Source: Pseudisothecium myosuroides
Taxonomy: Eukaryota; Streptophyta; Bryopsida; Hypnales; Lembophyllaceae
Direction: 5' to 3'
NCBI GenBank assembly: GCA_951799445.1
Contig: OX637287.1
Coordinates: 1,488,001-1,552,000 of the forward strand
DNA length: 64,000 bases
Numbering within the stretch: the first letter of the stretch is position 1; every line of letters begins with the position of its first letter. A program made the position numbers and the translations under genes. Shown here piece by piece: positions 51,302-61,370 of the stretch. The notes under the pieces are model-generated. The model saw only the letters and a program-made list of their open reading frames with translations. It was not told the DNA's origin and did no database searches.

Positions 51302-51905
51302 AACTTACAGAAAGAAGCTCTTTATACTAGTGGGATAGGAGTAGGGGAGACAATGGATGTGGGATATATGAATTAGGAAGAAAAGGAGTTTGGTCACTCA
51401 TTTTGAAGTAGAGTCCCAAAATAGTGTAAAAACTGAAATTTCAAACCTCATTTAGGCATAGTAGAAAAACCTTTTTGAAAAAACTTTGAACTAAAAAAAG
51501 TAGAGGAATTATTTGTCCTTTCATCTCCAAAAATCCGTTTGAGGTTTTAAGCCTCCACCTAAGAGTTATGGACAAATTTGAAAGAGGGGTTGGAAGGGAC
51601 ATTTTTTTGGACATTTGTAAACACCCTCTTTCAAATTTGTTCATAACATTTAGGTGGAGGCTCAAAACCTCAAACGGATTTTTGGACATGAAAGGACGAA
51701 TAATTCCACCACTTTTTTTAGTTCAAAGTTTTTCAAAAAGTTTTTTCTACTGTGCCTAAATGAGGTTTGAAATTTCAGTTTTTACACCATTTTTGGACTC
51801 TACCTAATGAGCGCCCAAGCTCGTTTTCTTCCTAATTCATATATCCCACATCCACTGTCTCCCCTACTCCTACCCCACTAGTAAAAACAGATTCTTTCCA
51901 CATGT
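51302..51905. mobile_element. Foldback element, about 0.6 kb
   Basis: Two arms of about 280 bp are near-perfect inverted complements, for example 'tactagtgggataggagtag' at the left and 'ctactcctaccccactagta' at the right. They are separated by a 40-bp loop near 51590-51630. Related to 57037-57430 (shared 'aaaaatccgtttg' and 'ttttggcatagtagaa'-type blocks). Confidence 0.8.
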
Positions 51906-52027
51906 TCTAATACACTAAACTAAGTAGGTGCCTTAATTTGACTTCAATTGTTCAATTTGCCAATCAAACAAATGAAGTCAAATTAAGGCTTTGCCCTCGG
52001 CTTCCCCCCATTTGTTTTTAAATTTTT

Positions 52028-52092
52028 GGAATAAACTCCGGGTTTCAAAAATAAAATAAAGTAAAATAAAATAAAGTAAAATAAAATAAAGT
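52028..52092. repeat. Retroposon-like 3' end with (GTAAAATAAAATAAA)n tail
   Basis: GGAATAAACTCCGGGTTTC, which contains an AATAAA signal, is followed by an A-rich 15-bp repeat. The same motif with an A-tail is at 17156. Confidence 0.45.
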
Positions 52093-52099
52093 CACCAAA

Positions 52100-52160
52100 A
52101 AATGAAGTGGCTTTTGAAGCTAGTTGCCTAAAAAAACTAGCTTCAAAAGCCACTTCATTT
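52100..52160. repeat. Perfect 26-bp palindromic hairpin
   Basis: The arms at 52100-52125 and 52135-52160 are exact complements (core GAAGTGGCTTTTGAAGC) with a 9-nt loop. Confidence 0.9.
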
Positions 52161-52191
52161 GGCTTAATTTTTTTTGACCCTAACTTAAATT

Positions 52192-52244
52192 AATTAAAAA
52201 TCAGGGTTAAGGTGCATTAGAGTGCCTTAACCTTGATTTTTTAA
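52192..52244. repeat. Imperfect palindrome next to the 52100 hairpin
   Basis: The arms around AAAAATCAGGGTTAAGGTGC and TGCCTTAACCTTGATTTTT pair with a short loop. Confidence 0.7.
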
Positions 52245-53105
52245 CTCTTTAAAATCAATTCTTGGGCCACTGCCAAGAATCCGTCTCCACAAGTTCTAGT
52301 GAGCAGGAATAGGGGAAAAATCATTTTTTTGGCCAAAAAAACCCATTCTGCAAGATCCTTGAAGGGCTGTGGAACAGCCTTCCAGAGGCCCCGTTTTTTC
52401 TCTAATGTGATTGGTGTTTGGATGACAATCCAAGGAGCTCCAAAGGTAATCAAAGCACTTTTTCATCCCCTTTTTCCATGTTGACCTTTCATGCTGGGTT
52501 ATAGAGAGTATTCAATTGAGTTTGTAGTCTTGCTAGTATTTGTCTTCACTTAAATGAGAAGTTGTTAAAAAAAAACGGATCACAAAATATGCCTATTCTA
52601 GTGTATTTTGAAAAGTTGTTGCTCCTTGCTTTAAATCTGAAATTTCTTCACAAAAAATGATATTTTTTGAATTTGAGCCCAACTAATAAAATGAAGGTCA
52701 TCTATTCTAGTTTTTAGTCTAATCCTAATATTGAATATTTTATTGCAATTTAAACTTTGGATGTATTTTCAATGTCTAGTATTTTCTAATTATAGAATGA
52801 TACAGAAATTGAGTTTACACTATGATGTTTGTCATTGTAATATGCACACATGGTGAAATTTTCAGATTTTTTGAGATAATTTTCCATTTGATGTGATTTT
52901 TCTTCACTTTCTCCTCAAAAATTCTCAAAAAAATCAATTTTCTACAAAAAAATCTAAAAATTTAGTGAAGTAAAGAAGACATGTAATTTCATCTCTGAAA
53001 AATAAATATAAATTTTTTCATACATATCTAATTGTAAAATGGCAGCAAACTATGTAATAGGCAATGAGGCTTGAAACCAATGGTCATAGGTCCGTCATTT
53101 AGGGG
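52245..53105. other. AT-rich DNA, probably containing a TTAA element
   Basis: The right terminus of an element (GTCATTTAGGGG then TTAA at 53106-53109) is clear. Its left end could not be found. Confidence 0.4.
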
Positions 53106-53390
53106 TTAACCCCTAAAGGTTTGTGCATCTGCAAAGTGGATGCGCCTTTGTCACCCTCTATTTTAGCTTACAAAATATCCATTTTTGTTATCCATACCTT
53201 AAAGCAAGTTGTTTATTTGTTTGTTTGTTTGTTTGTTTATTATGTTGAGATTTTTCAGACTGCGCATCCCTTGGTCGCATGCTTGGAACCGTCGAAAAGC
53301 TTTCAGCGAGGAAGGGTGCATGGACTTTGTTTTGTTGTGTTTGGATCTACAATGTGAAGGTTATTCAATTTTTGAGTATTGTTGAATTTT

Positions 53391-53437
<47 letters not shown>

Positions 53438-53520
53438 TTTAATTTTTTTTATATTATTTTTATTATTTTATTTTATTTTATTTTATTTATTGTGGCAACG
53501 GCACAAGGCACACTAGTATA
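53106..53520. repeat. Composite: TTAA-element left end plus reversed family-D repeat
   Basis: TTAACCCCTAAAGGTTTG starts at 53106, sharing its TTAA with the preceding element end. From about 53270 the sequence is a reversed family-D copy ('gggtgcatggactttgttttg') ending GGCACAAGGCACACTAG at 53515. An (AT)n run at 53394-53429 and (TTTTA)n at 53465-53490 are embedded. Confidence 0.5.
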
Positions 53521-54750
53521 TTTTATACTAAGAAAATGAAGCTTGACAAGTTTTGGTTCTATTGTTCTATCCCATCCTAAAATTTTGAAAAATCAGAAAA
53601 TTGAAAGACTTATTGCAATTGCAAGCTCCAAGTGTCACAATCCAAATTACAAAGTATTGTTATGTTAGTATGATTTTCATTTGAATTTTATATTCTAACT
53701 TAAGGTAATGAATTTTCTTTTAATTTTTTTAAATTTAAAGTAAAACAATTTATTTTTCATTCTAACCTTTGTTTATGATAAGAATGAAAGAATATTATAA
53801 TATATATTATAATTGATATAACATTATATTTTCACATTCTATTATTAAAAATTATATTTATTTTGATGTTTTCATCAAAATGTATTTAATCAATAGAAGA
53901 TATATTTTTATGGGCCCTGTTGGAAACACTGACGCTCCCAATGTAGGGAACACCATGTCGCGCTGGGAACTTTGGGAGCGGGGAACGTCGAGGACGCCGT
54001 TCGTTGAAACAAAAGACCTGTGACAATGAGCACGAGAGAGCTCTGCAAGACGTGTTTTTTTACTACGATGCTTGCGATTATGTAGATTAGATCGGTAGCT
54101 GCATTTCCTGGGCCTTTTTCCGATTCCGTTACGTTGGAGCTTGATTTCAAACATTTTGGCTCAGTATTTGTCACATGATGAGTTTAGTTATGCATTGATT
54201 CAGGCCAAAGCAATGAAGGTTTGGATCCTGGGTCGTGGAACCAAGTGCTGGAGGAACCGTCAATTTGGGATACTTGTAATAAGCAAGTAAATTTTGGCAA
54301 CAATTCTGTCAACTCGTCCATCTTGTGTCAAGCTCACTTGTGCTCTCAATTTTGAATAAAAGGGGGTAAAGGGGAATGCCGAGCGTTGTTGCACTGTGTT
54401 GGGGTTTAAGGTTTGGCATCGGAACAGTTGCCGCAATTGAGGATCTCATAAAAAAGGATTCTGTATTGTCCTTGTCAATAGTGGCAATCCTTGTTCAGTT
54501 TTTTTTTGCATAATTTTACTATCTCCTAGGTGAAACCTCCAATGTGTGTACACTCCTTCATTGGTGCCATCCACATGTGAATATCTTGAATTTTTTGAAG
54601 GTACGTTGAACACGAGAATAAGATCAACGTTGTTGTTTTTGTGGGGGAGATTTATGACGATATGAAACAAACACTTGTCTTAATAATGTATAGATGTAAG
54701 GGTTTTTGTATGCTGGATTGATTAATAGCTGGTCTTGCTTATAAAGGCAG
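53521..54750. other. Intergenic; AT-rich then mixed composition
   Basis: AT-rich to about 53910, then higher GC at 53915-54420 without a recognisable domain in any frame. It may hold upstream parts of the broken NAPRT gene, but I could not identify them. Confidence 0.4.
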
Positions 54751-56461
54751 TTTCGATTTGTTCCGAAAGAATCCATTTGGAGGAGAGTACATTGTGTTTG
54801 CAAGTCTGGAGGAATGTATTCACTTTGCTACCAATTTCAAGTTCAAGGATGATGCCACTGAGTACCTTCAGACTATCATGCCCTCCTCATGTGAGGTCAA
54901 CATTTCTTACCTCTTCCTTTATCCTAATTCTTAGGTAACAAATAAATTAGTAATGTCTGTTTGGTTGTCACAATGACAATTACAGTGAGCCAATTCAATG
55001 CTCAAAGTCCATTTTTGGTAATTTTCTTATCTCTTGTTTTGTTGGCTCTAGTCTAGTGAAACCACCATTGTGTATACCCTCCTTGAGGGCTTTCTAAAGG
55101 GACCAACTTTGTGGAGATCTTTGGAATGTTGATGAAACGAATTAATACCTACCTTTATGTTTAGATACAAGTTGTTACATGCTTTTGACATTGTGCTCAC
55201 ATTCAAGTTAGTTTTGTAGAGAATGCTGATCCATGATGGTTCTAAGGTTTAGTGGGATGCTCATTACGATATTACTGGGATGTTGTCTCGTTTTTGTGCT
55301 AGAGTATGATATCCTGCAAAGGCACCTGTAAGATTAGGGTTTTGAATTCTGGAGATGTTTTCAAACCTGCAATGACATGAGTGACTTCGAGAAATTTTTA
55401 CAAGACAAATTCTATGTTTATTTAACCCCTAAAAGCCCGTTGTCCCTTCGAGGGACAAATGCGTTTTCGGGCAGGTACCTACGGGCTGAAATTGTGTTCT
55501 GATTTTTTGAAATTTTTTTTGGAGATAGAAAAACTGATAAGCTTCGTGGGAATATAATTTTTTTCTCAATCGGTGCCCGGGAAAAAAAGTTATGACCAAA
55601 TAAGCTCAAAACAGGGGACGGGGGGCAGCCCGGGCAGCAAAAAAAAAATGGACAAAAATTTGAATTTTTTTTTTTAATATTTTTTTTCTCATAGATTATA
55701 TTTTTGTCTATCTAGAAAGCTTTTATTCATTTCATTTGGATATGTTATGAGAAAGTTATGGACATTCTTGTTTTTCGGGCAGTTTGAGCATCTTCTTGAA
55801 AAAAATAACTGTAGGACTCATTTCTGAATGCAATTTTTCAAATTTTTCAAAATTTTTTTTTTGGCATGGTTTAGTTTACTTGCTAGAACAATCTCACCAT
55901 TGTGATTAGTGCATTTTAATTCCATCTAAGAGATATTAATATTTTAGGTTTTCCTTCTATCTCATACCTACTTCTACTTAACAATTTTTTTAAGGATGAA
56001 AATTAAGTTTTTTTGAGTTTCTTTTTTTTTCCTAGACTCTCAACTCAATTCTCTACTATAAAGATTTAAAGCTCAAAACGCTGTAGTGCAAAAATTTTAA
56101 GTTAAAAATGTTTAAAGACAAAAAATCTGGTCCCGCAATGTGTTGAAAAACTTGTTTTTTCCACTTTAAACGCAGATATCTTGCAATCTGTGCGGTCAAA
56201 AATTCTGAAATTTTTTCCACACATTCTCATACCAATTAGGTGTAAGATCCTACGGTTAGATGTGGAAAAAAAACAATTTGAATTTTTTTTAACTTTTTGC
56301 TATAGAAATGGCAGTTTTCAGTGTTTTTTGGCAGAAAAAAGACCTTGGGCCTTTGGGGGTTAAAAAGCGTTGATTGTTTTGACGTTGAAATATGTGCCGT
56401 GCCGGAGGGCTTTGTAGTGTTCCCGCGCATTCCTTTGGTGCGTGTTGAAGGACCTCTATTG
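54751..56461 (+). pseudogene. NAPRT: Nicotinate phosphoribosyltransferase fragment split by a TTAA element
   Basis: Two exon-like blocks are seen. Block 1 (54751-54895) reads FDLFRKNPFGGEYIVFAS and 'LEECIHFATNFKF', ending MPSSCE at a GT. Block 2 is 55404-55425 plus 56364-56461. Joined across the insertion it reads [17 protein letters not shown], then '[19 protein letters not shown]', ending at a GT donor. These are consecutive N-terminal segments of plant NAPRT, which makes nicotinate mononucleotide from nicotinate in NAD salvage. The usual FDLYFRKNPFGG has lost one residue. A 942-bp TTAA element (55422-56363) interrupts block 2 within YLKS. The upstream start exon and all later catalytic exons are missing, and the acceptor before block 2 does not fit the phase cleanly. 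I call it a pseudogene fragment. Confidence 0.8.
55422..56363. mobile_element. TTAA piggyBac-like element inserted in a NAPRT exon
   Basis: The ends are TTAACCCCTAAAAGCCCG and GGGCCTTTGGGGGTTAA. Removing the element and one TTAA restores the frame TAT-TTA-AAA-AGC (YLKS), which proves the exact target. Family 1, forward. Confidence 0.95.
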
Positions 56462-56734
56462 GTACGCAAATATTTATGAATGCTTGTTATACTATCACGA
56501 CAAAAAACCCTAATTTGCCCAATCTCTCCAGCAAAACACAAAATCTCTCATCCTGACCTAAACCAAAACCGAACATAAGAAAGACTTGAGATGTACCATA
56601 ACTTGTATTTATATTGCACACACCATATGCTTTGTCCTTCCCAAAAACTAATTCATATGTGGTTGTCACTAGTAGAAAAATTAGCGACCAAAACAACCAA
56701 AAAGTGTTGTTTGCGCCTATTGTTTTGGTCGCGT

Positions 56735-56995
56735 TGTACCGGTCAAAATTACACTTAAATCTGTTGATTTTTCTGTTGATTTGGTCAAATTAACAAAATA
56801 AATAAAATTTAAAATTAAAAAAAAAAAAAAAAAAAACTTTTTTTTGTTGCCCAAATATCCGAGCAGCCAAACTTTTTTTTTACACTGCCCAAAAATTTTG
56901 GGCAGCCCTGAACTAGCCCTTGGTTTGATCCAGATTTGAACCGGAGACCTTAGGCTTGTGAACCAAAGGCCTTTAGCCATTCCACCACCACTAAC
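56735..56995 (-). mobile_element. tRNA-derived SINE-like element
   Basis: On the minus strand, a Pol III A-box-like TGGCTAAAGGC (56969-56979) and a B box GGTTCAAATC (56933-56942) are spaced as in a tRNA. The T-arm TCCGG/CTGGA can pair, but the acceptor stem cannot, so this is not a working tRNA. Downstream is a short body, then a long T-run near 56840. Boundaries approximate, no target duplication found. Confidence 0.55.
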
Positions 56996-57036
56996 CTTTG
57001 CATGTACATAATGATATATTTCTTACTTATACACTT

Positions 57037-57430
57037 GCAATTCAGTTTTTTACATTTCAACAGACTTCAAAGTTAATTTTGGCATAGTAAAGCAACTTTT
57101 TTCAAAAAACTTCGAACTAAGAAAAGTTGTCAAATCAAACTACCTCTAACCTCCAAAAATCCGTTTGCGATTTTGACTCTGCAATCAAAATTAATGGACA
57201 AAATTCAGAGCGCATGTTTGAAAATGTCAAAAGAAAATGTCAATAACTCTCTCTGAATTTTGTCCATAACTTTTGATTGAAAAGTCAAAATTGCAAAAGG
57301 ATTTTTGGAGGTGAAAGTTATATTGATTTGACAACTTTTCTGACTTCAAAGTTTTTTGCAAAAAGTTATTCTACTATGCCAAAATGGCCGCCAAAGACTG
57401 CTGAATTGAAAAAACACTGAATTTTGAATG
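57037..57430. mobile_element. Foldback element, about 0.4 kb
   Basis: The left arm ('ggcatagtaaagcaactttttt', 'cctccaaaaatccgtttgc', 'atggacaaaattcagag') pairs with the right arm around a loop near 57220-57240. Same family as 51302-51905. Confidence 0.75.
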
Positions 57431-60400
57431 ATTAAGTTCAAAAAAAATAAAAATCATTACACTTAGAAGAGACGAGAACAACGGTAGCAAAAATATCTAA
57501 GGCGCTCAAAGACCCAACAATGAAGTTTCCTCACATTAACCCTTTGGTTCATGCCTCGGTCCATTATGGAATTTTTGGATATATTTTCTTATATTTTTGT
57601 AAAAAAAAAATAGCTTAATTCCATTGAATTGGTCAAAAGGGAAGGGTATCTTTTTGAAATTCAAGTATTATTTGGTATAAATGAGAAGAGATTTCGGCAA
57701 AACATTGCTTGGAGGTATTCTAAATATGGACTTTAGAGCACTTAGACATTCCAGTAAGTGCACCCGTAATCAACATCTGAGCACATTTATTATTGCCTAC
57801 ATTTTGCCCTCTTAAGGTTTTATTTTGAATTGCACAATCCAACCATTTTTTTTGGAACCATTTTCAAAAAAAAATTCTCTTCTACTTTGGTGCTCAAAAG
57901 TAGTGTTTCTTTGTCAATTTTTTTTATTACTTTAACATACATACAGGTCACTGGAATATGAATGATTGCAATCTTGGCACTTCTTAAAAATGCAAGAAAA
58001 CAAACAAGATATAAAGTACAAAGGGATTATTGTATAGTCCTTCTTCCAATTTGAAGGTAATGAGTGGTCCTCCTTGTAGGAGTATTGCTCAAAAACAAAA
58101 TCCTATTTATCCACCTAACAATTTATAAGTTCAAATATACCAATAGTTAGATGACAACACCTAAAATCAAATAAATTAGCACTTGAGCACGGCTCCTATC
58201 ATTAAAATATCTAATGTCTAATTCAATCTTGTTGGAATTCAAATGGAGCTTTTAATTCTCTTAGCATGCTTTTTTGAATAGTGCATGGATAAAAAATGAA
58301 TTTCTTCAATTCTTAGACTCTCATAAATAGTCACTATTAATTTTTAGGCAAGAATTTTTAGGGGTCATTGCTTTTACAAATGAGTTTCAATTAGGTGCAA
58401 TTATAAAATACAATTCATTGCCTTGTAGAAAGTCAAAAGGGTGTTGTGTGATGCTCCTTTTGAATACGAGAAAATATTATTAACCTTAATCTCTAAATGT
58501 GTAGTGATTGTCATCCATATTTATATCAAAAAATAGTTTTTTCACAGGAAGGTATTGGAAACATCATTTAAATCAACAAAATGATTATATATCTTGAAGA
58601 GTATTTAATTGTGCACCACTTTACAAAGTTTCATCGAGATCCAATGACATAAATCTCAAGATTATAATAATCAAAGTTGTCAGAAATTTACTAATGAATC
58701 ATCCAAAACAAAACCAATTAAGGTCTTTAATCTTAAATTCTCTACAGTAAAGTGTTAAAAATTATAAATTTCATTGGATATAAAGAAATGTGAAATGTGA
58801 ACAAATAAAAAAACTTTTAAAGAATTTGGAGTCACAAAAGGCCTGAGATATTGAGTAAGAAGGCGCTTAGGTCCAAATTGCACCTACTTCTCTTTGGTAT
58901 TTTTCCAAAAAAATTAAATCTTCTTTTAAAAACAATCAAAGTCCTACTTTAATGTAGAGATGTTTCTTTGCTTTCAAAGAGTTTTCATATCATCTTTGAG
59001 GAACCTTTAGGTTTGCTTTTATTTGGCTAATAAAATACATAAATAGACACCAAATATCTATATAATAGGATAATGGGTAGGATTAATAAGTGCAAAAGCG
59101 ATAAAAAAAAACAATTGGTTCTATATGTATTTGAATCTTGAAATGATATGGAAATGTTAAGGAGGTAATGCATGTAGCAATAAAAGATAGAAACCATATA
59201 GTATATTTATTTGATGATAGATATATGACTTGAAAGTTATCATAATTAGTTGTTAGCTTTCAAAGAAACTTTTTAATTGTGCCTAGTTAAACTTAATTGT
59301 ACCTTTTAAAATATCCATCAGTGTAAGAAACGGAGGAAGTGCATCCAAGTGTAGTCACTCAATGATTTCTAATTTTTGGACAAAGTTTTGAACCAATTCA
59401 TGTGAGGATCTTGTATTTGTGCAGCTGTTGATCAAGGCATTCTCAAAGCCTAGTATGTGGTGCTAGATTGTTATACATCTATAGATACCTCCACTAAGTA
59501 TTATTATTTAAATTATAATTTTTCTACATTATGTGTAATATATAAACTTCAATCGATGATGTTCTTTTAATCGATTTTTAGTAACAAATAATTATTTCTT
59601 TGGTTTCATTTGACCTTTATTTCTACTAGTGATTGCAATGAAGACTATAAGGATAGTGATGCAAATCAAATTGCCAATACACTAATATAAGGTTTGTATT
59701 GCTCAGCGGTAGTCCTGACTTTAGAAGGTAACTTCTAGATCAGAAGCTCTAAATGAGTATCATTAGCTTCATCATTTTCATCTGACATCTCTCACTTCGC
59801 ACGCTTCACACTTTTTACATCCAATAGACTCTTTATACTTCTTACACTTCACATCTAAAAAACCTCTTAAATTTAGTTGCATCACTTTCTTCTCTGAAGC
59901 CTTTTGTAAAGTGGTTTTCCACATATAACTTATTCCTAAAGCCAACTTTTCAAAATGCTAAATACATTTGGCTTAAAGTCCACTCTTGGCTTTTAGTACA
60001 ACTAAATGCTGAATACACAAATATCTAAAGACCTTTATTTATCCAAATTCTTCGTTAAGACGTTCTAATAAAATGATAAAAACCATGTACTTGAATACTG
60101 ATGAATAAATCTAGTACTTGTACCTGCTCATTACATTGAGCCTCCACTTCGTACACTTAGCTATTGATGGGTGTGAAATATTCCACACCATCTACTATGG
60201 AGCCAAGGCAATGATAGTGCATGCTATTGAATGTCATGTAGGAGCTTGTAGTTTTCCTTTTAATTTTCTTTTGCTAAAAGAAAGCTTCAGTAAAGTCATT
60301 ATTTGCCTAGAGCTAGAGGCTCTGATAAATTATTTTTGAAATAGCATGAAACCTAAGAAATGGTATCATTGTGACATGTGCTCCCTATAGAATAAGACAA

Positions 60401-60851
60401 CCAATTGCAATTAGAATTAGGAGTTTGTCTTCATGCCATTGCTAAATTTTTTTAATTTTTTTCTTCACATAAAGACAAGTGTGAGAAATAGATGGAGCAC
60501 TTGAAATTATATTTTTTTGACAAAGTATGAATAAGCTATGAATTTTTGAAGGTTCAATCTCAAAAGAATCTCTAGACCACTCCATAACCAACAAAAATTG
60601 TATCCATAATGCTCACCTAACTCACTCTTGAAGCAATTTCAATAGTTTCTAATGTGGAAGGCTTTAAAAAAGTCACTTTCTACAATGATTTACACAGGAA
60701 AAAGTTAGGTGTTTCTAATGAGGTTACTAATCACTCCATTAGTGTCAGGTGAGACATTGATTGTGGCCCAAAATCTCACAAATTGAAAATAACCATCATG
60801 GGGTCATTCCCTACGTGTCCATCATGGGTCATTTGACCATGATGGGCTGTT

Positions 60852-61234
60852 TTACCTTGTAATGAGTTGTTTCAAATAACAACGCACTTGGAATTGTTGC
60901 TTGCAGCTCAAGCACTTGAAGCAGGGCTGCAAGATCGATATTCTTCTTGTTATCATATCATATTTGAAGGGCATGTTGTCAGCCATGCCGCAACAATGGC
61001 ACTCTCGTAGCAAGCCCTTCAGTTCTGGACTTCTGGAGGTCCTCATTCCGCTTCTTGGCATAGGTGGCCAGCCTTGCGAACAGCTATGGGAGCCCAAGGT
61101 GAAGAGTTTTTAAATTCACAATTGTCACATTGGTACTGTGGTTGGATCCGCTTTCCATTGTCATAAAATTTGAATATGTTCTCAACGGATACAAAATCGC
61201 TGTGGTAGCAACGCATGCAGTGTTGCGCCATCAT
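60852..61234 (-). pseudogene. Frameshifted copy of the Dof-like Cys-rich ORF
   Basis: Same as 46012-46392 except for a 4-nt difference (GGCCAGCC against GGCCAGCTAGCC) near 61070. The frame is therefore split into a 63-aa N-terminal and an 81-aa C-terminal reading. Either this copy lost 4 nt or the other gained it. Confidence 0.55.
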
Positions 61235-61370
61235 ATGATGGAGTGCCAGTTAGTCTTTATGGAAAGCGGAGGAAGCTAAGTTAGGAGGGATGCAGGAGGT
61301 AGCGGACTAATAAGTTGAGGCAAGAAGAAGAGGTGATGAGCAGAAGAAGTGAAGAATTGCCTGGGACTCT

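Noticed and set aside
53394..53490. Short ORF with Ile-Tyr repeats
   Set aside because: Translation of an (AT)n microsatellite and a T-rich tract.
56933..56995. tRNA gene on the minus strand
   Set aside because: The T-arm pairs, but the acceptor stem does not and the anticodon stem has mismatches; a SINE head fits better.
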